DNA of 13,613 bases from Flavobacteriaceae bacterium. Its GTDB lineage: Bacteria > Bacteroidota > Bacteroidia > Flavobacteriales > Flavobacteriaceae. The notes below the pieces were generated by a model, which was not told where the DNA came from, did not search any database, and worked only from the letters and a program-made list of their open reading frames with translations. Made by a program: the position numbers and the translations under genes. The DNA lies in assembly GCA_018608735.1 (NCBI GenBank), contig JABAYZ010000133.1, forward strand, positions 1 to 13,613. The letters are read 5' to 3'. Shown here piece by piece: positions 1 through 6,762 of this stretch (position 1 is its first letter; every line of letters starts with the position of its first letter).

Positions 1-1
1 A

Positions 2-952
2 ATGAAAATATTAGCAAACGACGGAATTTCACAAAGTGGAATCGATGATTTAACTGCAGCAGGATTTGAAGTCCTTACTACCACTGTAGCACAAGAACAA
101 TTAGAAAACTTTATCAATACTGAAAATATTGTTGCACTCCTTGTGCGAAGTGCAACTACAGTAAGACAAGATCTTATAGATGCTTGCCCTAAGCTGAAAA
201 TCATTGGAAGAGGTGGTGTTGGAATGGACAACATTGATGTAGAATATGCTCGCGAAAAAGGGTTAAGCGTTATCAATACCCCTGCAGCTTCTTCGGAGTC
301 GGTTGCAGAATTGGTATTTGCACACTTATTTTCTGGAGTTCGATTTTTGTATGACTCTAACAGAACCATGCCTTTAGAAGGCGATTCAAAATTCAAGAAT
401 CTAAAGAAAGCCTACGCCAAAGGTACTGAGTTACGTGGTAAAACTTTAGGGGTTATTGGATTTGGTAGAATTGGACAAGCGACTGCCAAAATGGCTTTAG
501 GTCTTGGAATGAAAGTAATCGCTTTTGATCCGTTCTTAGAGAAAACAACCCTTTCTCTATCTTTTTATGATGGACAAACTATTGATTTTGAAATCAAAAC
601 CGTTTCTAAAGAAACCGTTTTAAAAGAAGCTGACTTTATTACTTTACACGTGCCAGCACAAAAAGAATTTGTGATTGGAGAAGCAGAATTAAACCTTATG
701 AAAGACGGTTCTGCATTGATTAATGCTGCTCGTGGCGGTGTGGTCAACGAAGTTGCTCTTGTGGCAGCTCTTGAATCTAACAAATTAGCATTCGCTGGCT
801 TAGATACTTTTGAAAACGAACCAACACCCGCAGTTCAAGTACTAATGAATCCAAAAATATCGTTGACACCACATATTGGTGCTGCTACAAATCAAGCACA
901 AGATCGTATTGGTTCAGAATTAGCATCACAAATTATTTCTATATTGAAATAA
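2..952 (+). CDS. serA: D-3-phosphoglycerate dehydrogenase, short form without ACT domain
   Basis: It oxidises 3-phosphoglycerate to 3-phosphohydroxypyruvate with NAD, the first step of cytosolic L-serine synthesis. The 316 residues have the D-isomer 2-hydroxyacid dehydrogenase layout: a split catalytic domain at about 1-100 and 290-316 around a Rossmann domain with GFGRIGQ (G153, G155, G158). The expected catalytic triad is visible: R244 in NAARGG, E273 in FENEP and H291 in TPHIG. RGGVGMDNID at 70-79 and NTPAASS at 92-98 are typical of the family. It ends soon after the catalytic core, so the ACT domain used for serine feedback in longer SerA proteins is absent. The ATG at base 2 fits the usual N-terminus of flavobacterial homologues, so the gene is probably complete although its promoter lies outside the window. 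A strong terminator follows. Confidence in function is high; another 2-hydroxyacid substrate is the main alternative. Confidence 0.93.
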   Translation: MKILANDGISQSGIDDLTAAGFEVLTTTVAQEQLENFINTENIVALLVRSATTVRQDLIDACPKLKIIGRGGVGMDNIDVEYAREKGLSVINTPAASSESVAELVFAHLFSGVRFLYDSNRTMPLEGDSKFKNLKKAYAKGTELRGKTLGVIGFGRIGQATAKMALGLGMKVIAFDPFLEKTTLSLSFYDGQTIDFEIKTVSKETVLKEADFITLHVPAQKEFVIGEAELNLMKDGSALINAARGGVVNEVALVAALESNKLAFAGLDTFENEPTPAVQVLMNPKISLTPHIGAATNQAQDRIGSELASQIISILK

Positions 953-977
953 CTTTTCAATAAAAATTCAGATTATA

Positions 978-1009
978 AAAACCTTAACAATCCCGTTAAG
1001 GTTTTTTTT
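978..1009 (+). terminator. Rho-independent terminator after serA
   Basis: A perfect inverted repeat, AAAACCTTAAC (978-988) and GTTAAGGTTTT (995-1005), encloses a 6-base AATCCC loop. It runs directly into a U-tract ending at 1009. It lies 26 bases after the serA stop and before the DUF937 gene, so serA is probably transcribed separately from the gene downstream. Confidence 0.9.
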
Positions 1010-1045
1010 GTATATTTATTTTTTTAACCCCCTTAAAAAATCTAT

Positions 1046-1681
1046 ATGTCAGGAATTTTAGACCTACTGAATAGTGATATTGGAAAATCACTAATTAATG
1101 GCATGTCCGGCCACACAGGACAATCAAAATCAAAAACATCTAACTTACTTACCATGGCGCTCCCGGTGCTAATGCAAGCGATGAAACGAAATGCCAGTTC
1201 TAGTGAAGGTGCTTCAGGCATTATGGGTGCACTTCAAAAGCACGATGGAAGTATCTTAGACAATCTTGGCGGTTTATTTTCTGGTGGAAATATTAATGCT
1301 GTTTCAAAAGATGGTGGTAAAATTTTGGGCCATTTACTAGGAAATAAACAAGAAAATATTCAAAATGCATTAAGTCAAACATCTGGAATAGACGCTAGCT
1401 CCGTGGGCGAAACATTAAAAGTTGCAGCTCCTATTTTAATGGGGCTTTTAGGCAAACAACAACGTCAAAGCAATGTCATTTCATCCAGTGGATTACAAGA
1501 CCTTCTTGGAGGCATGATAGGAAATAACGCAGCAGATCAAAACCAAAGTTTCTTAGAATCAATCCTTGATGCCGATGGTGATGGCTCTGTAATTGATGAT
1601 ATTGCTGGAATGGTTCTTGGTGGAAATAAAAGCAAAAGCGGCCTCGGCGGATTACTCGGAGGACTGTTTGGTAAAAAGTGA
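1046..1681 (+). CDS. DUF937-family protein with an EF-hand-like loop
   Basis: The family has no established biochemical role that I can state. The 211-residue protein has no signal peptide and no clear membrane segment. Residues 1-140 resemble the DUF937 fold: amphipathic helices with LLTMALPVLMQAM at 34-46 and a second, similar stretch, VAAPILMGLLGK, at 126-137. This suggests an internal repeat. Near the C-terminus, DADGDGSVIDD (175-185) resembles a calcium-binding EF-hand or dockerin loop, with acidic residues at 175, 177 and 179, but the usual position-12 acid is not in place. The tail (189-211) is rich in Gly, Leu and Lys. It starts with ATG after an AT-rich leader and sits alone between the serA terminator and the next gene. 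Family call is fairly sure; function unknown. Confidence 0.75.
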   Translation: MSGILDLLNSDIGKSLINGMSGHTGQSKSKTSNLLTMALPVLMQAMKRNASSSEGASGIMGALQKHDGSILDNLGGLFSGGNINAVSKDGGKILGHLLGNKQENIQNALSQTSGIDASSVGETLKVAAPILMGLLGKQQRQSNVISSSGLQDLLGGMIGNNAADQNQSFLESILDADGDGSVIDDIAGMVLGGNKSKSGLGGLLGGLFGKK

Positions 1682-1701
1682 TTTTTTATATTAAGATGTA
1701 G

Positions 1702-1709
1702 TATATTTG
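1702..1709 (+). promoter_or_regulatory. Bacteroidota -7 promoter box (TATATTTG)
   Basis: TATATTTG matches the Bacteroidota sigma-A -7 consensus TAnnTTTG exactly. It lies 17 bases before the ATG at 1727. No good -33 TTG was seen at 17-23 bases spacing; the nearest TTTG (1667-1670) is 31 bases upstream. It probably drives the membrane protein gene independently of DUF937. Confidence 0.5.
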
Positions 1710-1726
1710 CTTCAAAATTTTGGAGC

Positions 1727-2221
1727 ATGAAAACATTTAAAGCAGCGTGGGAAATTAAACAAAACTGGCAACTTTTGTTTCCGCTTATCGGACTCGGTTC
1801 TTTAGGATATAGCGCTTTCAAGATTAGCTCTTTACTCCCGTTTTCTGAACTTTACATCATACTTCCTGTTTCTATAGTCGTATTTTATGTCTTGTTAAAA
1901 ATAGTATTGTTTGCCATTGGTAAATTAGAATCCAAATGGATTGTAAAACAACGTTGGGAACTCATTCGGATTTTTATCGTTTTTGCTATTACCGGCTCCT
2001 CCTCTGTACTTGTTGGGCGGCCAATTATTAAATGGCTAGGGATTACTCAAGATAACTTATACCCTTTATTGTATTGGATATTGTTCATTACAATCAGTCT
2101 GTTTTTCTATCAAGTTTTATTAATCTTAATTGGATGGGTTTTTGGTCAGTTTCAGTTTTTTTGGAGTTTTGAAAAGAAAATGCTTCGCCGTTTTGGTTTG
2201 GGACGCTTTTTTAATGATTAA
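1727..2221 (+). CDS. Membrane protein of the DUF6787 type with internal duplication
   Basis: This is a 164-residue integral membrane protein with about four hydrophobic segments (about 17-32, 42-64, 80-97 and 112-138). The C-terminal half (about 70-155) matches what I recall of the short flavobacterial DUF6787 family: WIVKQRWEL, then FAITGSSS, then LYPLLYWIL and a G-W-x-F-G-Q-F-x-F-F-W-x-F-E-K-K-M pattern at 136-152. The N-terminal half carries a second, degenerate copy. WEIKQNWQLL (8-17) aligns with WIVKQRWELI (71-80), and FYVLLKIVLFAIGKL (53-67) aligns with FYQVLLILIGWVFGQF (127-142). Other DUF6787 proteins I recall have only one copy. The gene converges on the next one with a 4-base overlap of the stop codons. 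Function unknown. Confidence 0.75.
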   Translation: MKTFKAAWEIKQNWQLLFPLIGLGSLGYSAFKISSLLPFSELYIILPVSIVVFYVLLKIVLFAIGKLESKWIVKQRWELIRIFIVFAITGSSSVLVGRPIIKWLGITQDNLYPLLYWILFITISLFFYQVLLILIGWVFGQFQFFWSFEKKMLRRFGLGRFFND

Positions 2222-2499
2222 TCACTTTTTTCAGTACTCATCTTATCAAAATAGTAGCTGTAAATCCACATAATAGTAAAAGTAGGTATTACATCTAATA
2301 CCGGAAGCGCTTCTTCGATAAAAACAATAACTCCAGCTATTTTTCCTTTTTTACCGTCATACAATTGCGTCATCAAATATCCTGATAATGGCGCCCATAT
2401 TACATCAAAAAATGGAAATACAAAGGACACATATCCTAGCGCATCAAAACATAAACCAAGACCTAACTTCGAGTATTTTGATTTATTTTTTAAGGGCAT
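2218..2499 (-). CDS. Small conserved membrane protein of unknown function
   Basis: This 93-residue protein has a basic N-terminus and two or three hydrophobic segments (about 12-30, 33-46 and 53-80). The notable stretches are FDVIWAPLSGYLMT at 31-44 and GKIAGVIVFIEEALPVLD at 52-69, followed by IPTFTIMW at 71-78. I recall very similar short proteins in many Flavobacteriia, always without an assigned function. The Asp and Glu residues at D32, E62, E63 and D69, lying in or next to hydrophobic stretches, are unusual and could matter. It starts 29 bases after the msrA stop on the same strand, with no terminator between them, so it is probably co-transcribed with msrA. Its 3' end overlaps the convergent membrane gene by 4 bases. 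Confidence 0.75.
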   Translation of the reverse strand: MPLKNKSKYSKLGLGLCFDALGYVSFVFPFFDVIWAPLSGYLMTQLYDGKKGKIAGVIVFIEEALPVLDVIPTFTIMWIYSYYFDKMSTEKSD

Positions 2500-2528
2500 A
2501 ACAATCGAATTGAATTTGGATAACTCAT

Positions 2529-3056
2529 TTATTTTAAAATAGATTTAAAATGTGTGCTAAGCTTTTTTATTTTGGGATCGATTAGATACGTACAATAGGG
2601 CTGCTCCCTATTTAAATCATAATAACTATTGTGATCGTCCTCGGCATCATAAAACACCTCCAAAGGCATTAATTCAGTGACAATTGGATCTTCAAAAATG
2701 TTAGAATCATTGAGAGCCTTCATGTATTGGTTTGCAGTTTCAAACTGTTCTTCATCTGTATAGAAGATTGCCGAACGGTATTGCGTGCCAACGTCATTCG
2801 CTTGACGGTTGAGCGTTGTCGGATCATGAGTTGCAAAAAATACTTCTAATAAATCGGCATAAGAAATCAACGTTTCATCATAATTCAAGCGAATCCCTTC
2901 TGTGTGTCCCGTGCGTCCTTGACAGACTTCGCGATAGGCTGGGTTTTTAATAAACCCACCTGTGTATCCAGATTTTACAGCTTCAACTCCTCTAATACGT
3001 TTAAATACAGCCTCGGTACACCAAAAACAACCTCCAGCAAAAACAGCACGTTTCAT
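2529..3056 (-). CDS. msrA: Peptide-methionine (S)-S-oxide reductase
   Basis: MsrA reduces the S-epimer of methionine sulfoxide in free or protein-bound methionine, repairing oxidative damage. GGCFWCTE at 8-15 holds the catalytic C10. C13 and C155 (in QPYCTY) are candidate resolving cysteines recycled by thioredoxin. GRTGHTEG (47-54), HDPTTLNRQ (77-85), DVGTQYRS (88-95) and HNSYYDLN (142-149) are family signatures. At 175 residues it is the usual size of a cytosolic single-domain MsrA. There is no signal peptide and no fused MsrB. The ATG at 3056 gives the standard N-terminus, in which the active-site motif begins about eight residues in. A -7 promoter motif lies upstream, and a small membrane protein gene follows. 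Confidence 0.96.
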   Translation of the reverse strand: MKRAVFAGGCFWCTEAVFKRIRGVEAVKSGYTGGFIKNPAYREVCQGRTGHTEGIRLNYDETLISYADLLEVFFATHDPTTLNRQANDVGTQYRSAIFYTDEEQFETANQYMKALNDSNIFEDPIVTELMPLEVFYDAEDDHNSYYDLNREQPYCTYLIDPKIKKLSTHFKSILK

Positions 3057-3075
3057 AACACTTACATTTAGACCT

Positions 3076-3083
3076 CAAAGTTA
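3076..3083 (-). promoter_or_regulatory. Bacteroidota -7 promoter box for msrA (TAACTTTG)
   Basis: Read on the minus strand, this is TAACTTTG, an exact TAnnTTTG match, 19 bases before the msrA ATG. No convincing -33 TTG was found at the usual spacing. It sits in the 93-base divergent region shared with the LolD-type ATPase gene. Confidence 0.55.
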
Positions 3084-3149
3084 GTAAACAATTAATTAAA
3101 ATTAGCTGGAAATATTGCACATAATAACTATAAAACCTAATTTCACATT

Positions 3150-3815
3150 ATGATTATTGCAAAGCACATCCATAAATATTACGATCAACTTCATGTTCTC
3201 AAAGGCGTGAATTTAAATATTAAAAAAGGAGAGATTGTTTCTATTGTAGGGGCTTCAGGAGCAGGTAAAACAACTTTACTTCAGATTTTAGGCACCTTAG
3301 ATAAGCACGCTAAAGACCCGCAAAGTCAATTGCACATCAATAGTACTGATATCGCTGCACTTTCTGCAAATGCTTTAGCTAAATTTAGAAACGAACATTT
3401 GGGGTTTATTTTTCAATTTCACCAATTACTTCCTGAATTTACTGCCCTTGAAAATGTTTGTATCCCCGCATTTATAAAAGGAACGTCCCAAAAAGAAGCG
3501 GAAACAAAAGCTAAAGAATTACTTCGTTTTTTAGGGTTAGACGACCGTATTAATCACAAGCCCAATGAACTTTCTGGTGGTGAGCAGCAACGCGTTGCTG
3601 TAGCACGAGCATTAATAAATAACCCTTCAGTAATTTTCGCCGATGAACCCTCTGGAAATTTAGACAGCGCATCTGCTGAGCAGCTGCATAATTTATTTTT
3701 TAAACTTAGAGATCGGTTTGGACAAACGTTTGTTATTGTGACTCATAATCATGAGTTGGCAGATATGGCAGATCGGAAAATTACCATGAGTGATGGTCTT
3801 GTAAAAACAAACTAG
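3150..3815 (+). CDS. lolD: LolD-type ABC transporter ATPase (lipoprotein release or MacB-like)
   Basis: This 221-residue protein is an ABC ATPase that would power an inner-membrane permease, most likely LolCE-type release of lipoproteins for outer-membrane sorting. Walker A is GASGAGKT (34-41), the Q-loop Q89 lies in FIFQF, the signature is LSGGEQQR (141-148), Walker B is VIFADEP (161-167) with catalytic E166, and the H-loop is H199. FQFHQLLPEFTALENV (88-103) is typical of the LolD/MacB/FtsE branch. No LolC/E or MacB permease gene is in the window, so the partner must be encoded elsewhere, as is common for lolD in Bacteroidota. The next gene starts after a single-base gap, suggesting translational coupling. 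The ATPase call is certain; LolD versus another member of this branch is less so. Confidence 0.85.
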   Translation: MIIAKHIHKYYDQLHVLKGVNLNIKKGEIVSIVGASGAGKTTLLQILGTLDKHAKDPQSQLHINSTDIAALSANALAKFRNEHLGFIFQFHQLLPEFTALENVCIPAFIKGTSQKEAETKAKELLRFLGLDDRINHKPNELSGGEQQRVAVARALINNPSVIFADEPSGNLDSASAEQLHNLFFKLRDRFGQTFVIVTHNHELADMADRKITMSDGLVKTN

Positions 3816-3816
3816 G

Positions 3817-4590
3817 GTGTCAAAATTACATGTTTCTGAGCTCAAAGAATTTCTGGATACTAAAGTGATTCAGTATAATACTCCCGATTTTATAGCTTCT
3901 GACCCTTTACAAATCCCACACCGGTATTCATTAAAAGAAGATATTGAAATTTCGGGATTCTTAACGGCCACGATTGCTTGGGGAAACCGAAAAAGCATTA
4001 TCAACAATGCCAAACGATTGATGACTCTGATGGATCATGCACCTTATGATTTTGTGATGCAACATCAACCCAAAGATTTAGAGGCATTAAATTCTTTTGT
4101 CCATCGTACATTTAACGGTTTGGATTGTATTCAGTTTATGGAAAGTCTAAAGCATATCTATTCACATCATGGCGGTTTGGAAGGAGTGTTTAATAGCTAT
4201 GCAGAGCCGGATAGTTTACAAATGGCTATTCATCATTTGAAGCAACATTTTTTTGAGATAGAGCATTTACAACGGACTCAAAAACACATTAGTGACCCAT
4301 TAAAAAAATCGGCAGCAAAGCGTATAAATATGTTTTTAAGATGGATGGTACGCTCGAACGACACCAAGGTTGATTTTGGATTATGGACCAAGTTATCCCC
4401 TGCACAACTCTCCTGCCCTCTCGATGTGCATTCGGGAAATGTAGCGCGTAAACTAGGACTACTTAAGCGTAAACAGAATGATGCTAAGGCTTTGGCAGAG
4501 TTGGATGCTTCCCTTAGAACATTAGACCCTATAGACCCCGTGAAATATGATTTTGCATTGTTTGGATTGGGTGTGTTCGAGAAATTTTAG
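3817..4590 (+). CDS. TIGR02757 / DUF2400 family protein
   Basis: This conserved cytosolic protein of 257 residues has no proven function that I can state. Recognisable family stretches are FLTATIAWGNRKSI (48-61), FLRWMVR (173-179), VDFGLW (185-190), PLDVHSGNVARKLGL (201-215) and the C-terminal DPIDPVKYDFALFGLG (237-252). The all-helical look and the PLDxH...LGL arrangement faintly recall helix-hairpin-helix DNA glycosylases, but that is only an inference. The start is a GTG one base after the LolD stop. It is the best choice because the conserved N-terminus begins soon after it and the next in-frame ATG is at about codon 69. Its 3' end overlaps the stop of the convergent rnz gene by 4 bases. 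Confidence 0.85.
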   Translation: MSKLHVSELKEFLDTKVIQYNTPDFIASDPLQIPHRYSLKEDIEISGFLTATIAWGNRKSIINNAKRLMTLMDHAPYDFVMQHQPKDLEALNSFVHRTFNGLDCIQFMESLKHIYSHHGGLEGVFNSYAEPDSLQMAIHHLKQHFFEIEHLQRTQKHISDPLKKSAAKRINMFLRWMVRSNDTKVDFGLWTKLSPAQLSCPLDVHSGNVARKLGLLKRKQNDAKALAELDASLRTLDPIDPVKYDFALFGLGVFEKF

Positions 4591-5492
4591 AACGAGAATT
4601 CTTTACCATCATCCGCTAGCAATACGTTTTTAAAGACGGTTAATGCTTCTGTTCTAAACCCTTCAATTCCATTGTATCGGGTTGAGTAATGCCCCAATAT
4701 TAATTGTTTAACATTTGCTTTCAAAGCAATTGTAGCCGCTTGTTTGGCTGTAGAATGTTTTGTTTTAGCACATAAATAGTCATGATCTTCAAGAAAAGTA
4801 GATTCATGATACAATACATCTACATCTTTTATGAGCGGAATGATATCTTCTTTATAAGCCGTATCACTACAAAATGCATAGCTCTTAGGCTGATGCCCAT
4901 CAAAAGTAACTTCTGCATTTGGTATTAAAGTACCGTCTTCATTAACCACATCATCGCCTTGTTTAAGTTTTCTAAAATAGGCTTTATCGATGTTTAATGC
5001 TTCAGCCTTAGTAATATCTAATTTCCGTTCAAAAGGTTTTTCTTTAAATAAAAACCCATTGGTATATACGCGATGATCTAATGGGATCGTTTCTACAGCA
5101 ACTTTTTCATCTTCAAAAACGAGTTCGGAAGTTTTAGAGGTTAATACATGAAAAATCAACTTGAAATTTGTCCAAGAATCGGAGAGTTTCAACTGTAGAG
5201 TTATGATTTCTTTTAAGCCTTTTGGACCGTATATGTGCAAATCTGTTTCACGTGTTAGTAACCTAAATGTAGAAATTAGACCTACCAAACCAAAATAGTG
5301 ATCACCGTGTAAATGCGAAATGAAAATATGTTTGATTTGATTAAATTTAATCTTATGACGTCTCAATTCAACTTGAGTCCCTTCGCCACAATCAATTAGA
5401 AACAAATGACCACGAGTTTCTAAAACTTGTGAGGTAGTATGTGCAATAATACGGGGGGTTGCACTATAACAACCAAGAATTGAAAGTTTCAA
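4587..5492 (-). CDS. rnz: Ribonuclease Z
   Basis: RNase Z is a zinc endonuclease of the metallo-beta-lactamase fold that cuts tRNA precursors 3' of the discriminator base. All expected metal ligands are present: HLHGDH at 60-65 (H60, H62, D64, H65), H140 in PLDHR, D210 in CSDTAY and H268 in LGHYSTRY. H246 in KHST is the usual second conserved histidine. The flexible-arm region typical of RNase Z lies at about 150-190. At 301 residues it is the normal length of the short RNase Z form. It is the last gene of the pyrR-pyrB operon, 11 bases after the small STAS-like gene. It has no terminator of its own that I could see, and it overlaps the convergent DUF2400 gene by 4 bases. Confidence 0.95.
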   Translation of the reverse strand: MKLSILGCYSATPRIIAHTTSQVLETRGHLFLIDCGEGTQVELRRHKIKFNQIKHIFISHLHGDHYFGLVGLISTFRLLTRETDLHIYGPKGLKEIITLQLKLSDSWTNFKLIFHVLTSKTSELVFEDEKVAVETIPLDHRVYTNGFLFKEKPFERKLDITKAEALNIDKAYFRKLKQGDDVVNEDGTLIPNAEVTFDGHQPKSYAFCSDTAYKEDIIPLIKDVDVLYHESTFLEDHDYLCAKTKHSTAKQAATIALKANVKQLILGHYSTRYNGIEGFRTEALTVFKNVLLADDGKEFSF

Positions 5493-5503
5493 AAAAGTGT
5501 GTA

Positions 5504-5827
5504 TTAAATTCCTAAATCGCGTTCTATGGTTTCCATTTCAATATAATCATAGGCTTCTTGAAGTGTAGGAACAACAATAAAATCATCTTCAAAATTATCT
5601 TGATTTAATTGCGTACTAACTACTATGAAGGAATGATTGAGTTGACGGTGTTTTTTAGATAACGCTATCAAGCTGTCCATAAATTCAGGGGATGAATCTT
5701 TAAGATGTATGATAATATCGTCGTCTTTGTAGCGCTCGTAAAGTACTGAGAATTTAGCTGAAAATTCTGATATACTTGTTTTTTCTTGAGTAATAATTAC
5801 TATGGAATTATGCTGGTCTATGGTCAT
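5504..5827 (-). CDS. Small STAS-like protein between pyrB and rnz
   Basis: This soluble 107-residue protein has alternating strands and helices that resemble the STAS/anti-sigma-antagonist fold: strand SIVIIT (8-13), helix at about 19-34, strand DIIIHL (37-42), helix at about 47-61, strand SFIVVS (66-71), then FIVVPTLQEAYDYIE (83-97). The phosphorylatable DSSG signature of SpoIIAA is not there, although DSS occurs at 44-46. I recall homologues at the same place in other Flavobacteriia, with a conserved tail like IERDLG (101-106). They are sometimes mislabelled ribonuclease Z because of the neighbour, but this protein has no metallo-beta-lactamase motif. It starts two bases after pyrB and ends 11 bases before rnz, so it is translated from the same mRNA. 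Role unknown. Confidence 0.75.
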   Translation of the reverse strand: MTIDQHNSIVIITQEKTSISEFSAKFSVLYERYKDDDIIIHLKDSSPEFMDSLIALSKKHRQLNHSFIVVSTQLNQDNFEDDFIVVPTLQEAYDYIEMETIERDLGI

Positions 5828-5829
5828 AA

Positions 5830-6759
5830 TTATGGTTTTATTTTTGAAGCTAAAAGATACATTACGGCCATACGAATAGCTACTCCATTTTCAACTTGAT
5901 TTAAGATGATAGCTTGATTAGAATCGGCAACTTCACTCGTAATCTCTACGCCTCTGTTGATCGGTCCTGGATGCATGATCGTAATTTCTTTATCTAAAGC
6001 ATCTAAAACCTTTTTAGAAACTCCATATTGCTGTGTATATTCTCTGGTTGTTGGAAAATAACTAATATCCATTCGCTCATTTTGTACGCGTAACATATTG
6101 GCCACATCACACCAGTTTAGGGCTTTGTGTAGATTTGTTTCAACTTTGACTCCAAGTTTGTTTATGTATTTTGGGATCAATGTTTTTGGTCCACAAACCA
6201 TGACTTCAGCACCTTGTAATTGCAAGGCAAAAATGTTTGACAGGGCTACTCTACTGTGTAAAATATCTCCAACAATGACAATTTTTTTACCTTTTACTTC
6301 ACCGTATTTCTCACGAATAGAATAGGTGTCTAGTAGGGCTTGTGTTGGATGTTCGTGGGCACCATCGCCCGCATTTATAATTTGAGCACCTACATGTTTC
6401 GATAAAAATGACGCTGCTCCAGGGTTAGGATGACGCATTACTACCATATCTACTTTCATAGATAGAATATTGTTGACGGTATCAATAAGTGTTTCTCCTT
6501 TTTTTACTGAGGATTGTCCAGATGAGAAATTAATCACATCGGCAGACAACCGTTTTTGAGCCAATTCAAAAGATAACTTTGTACGTGTTGAATTTTCAAA
6601 AAACAGGTTTGCAATTGTAATATCTCTAAGGGATGGCACTTTTTTTATGGGACGATTAATCACTTTTTTAAAATGATCGGCAGTGTCAAAAATAAGGTTA
6701 ATATCATCGTTGTTGAGATATTTAATTCCTAATAAATGATCTACACTCAGTTCGCTCAT
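5830..6759 (-). CDS. pyrB: Aspartate carbamoyltransferase catalytic subunit
   Basis: PyrB condenses carbamoyl phosphate with L-aspartate to give carbamoyl aspartate, the committed step of de novo pyrimidine synthesis. The carbamoyl phosphate loop FFENSTRTKLSFE (53-65) holds S57, T58, R59 and T60. SSVKKGET (83-90) is the 80s loop with the active-site lysine. HPTQALLD (137-144), R224 in MLRVQNER and HPGPINRG (263-270) complete the active site. The 309 residues match the normal catalytic chain. No pyrI regulatory subunit is encoded nearby, so it probably acts as an unregulated trimer unless pyrI lies elsewhere. It follows pyrR after 3 bases and precedes the small STAS-like gene by 2, which fits one operon with coupled translation. 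Confidence 0.96.
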   Translation of the reverse strand: MSELSVDHLLGIKYLNNDDINLIFDTADHFKKVINRPIKKVPSLRDITIANLFFENSTRTKLSFELAQKRLSADVINFSSGQSSVKKGETLIDTVNNILSMKVDMVVMRHPNPGAASFLSKHVGAQIINAGDGAHEHPTQALLDTYSIREKYGEVKGKKIVIVGDILHSRVALSNIFALQLQGAEVMVCGPKTLIPKYINKLGVKVETNLHKALNWCDVANMLRVQNERMDISYFPTTREYTQQYGVSKKVLDALDKEITIMHPGPINRGVEITSEVADSNQAIILNQVENGVAIRMAVMYLLASKIKP

Positions 6760-6762
6760 AGT

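Noticed and set aside
565..783. A 72-residue minus-strand frame inside serA
   Set aside because: It lies opposite a conserved enzyme gene and its translation has no recognisable motif; this is an antisense shadow.
1011..1018. TATATTTA as a -7 box for the DUF937 gene
   Set aside because: It differs from the consensus at the last base, lies directly after the serA terminator T-run, and has no -33 partner; AT-rich DNA makes such matches common.
1537..1821. A 94-residue minus-strand frame across the DUF937 and DUF6787 genes
   Set aside because: It lies antisense to two supported genes, and its proline- and serine-rich stretches are what the antisense of Gly-rich codons produces.
3115..3145. TTG at 3115-3117 and TAATTTCA at 3138-3145, 20 bases apart, as a promoter for the LolD-type gene
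   Set aside because: The -7 element has two mismatches to TAnnTTTG and would give a leaderless or nearly leaderless mRNA, so it is too weak to list as a feature.
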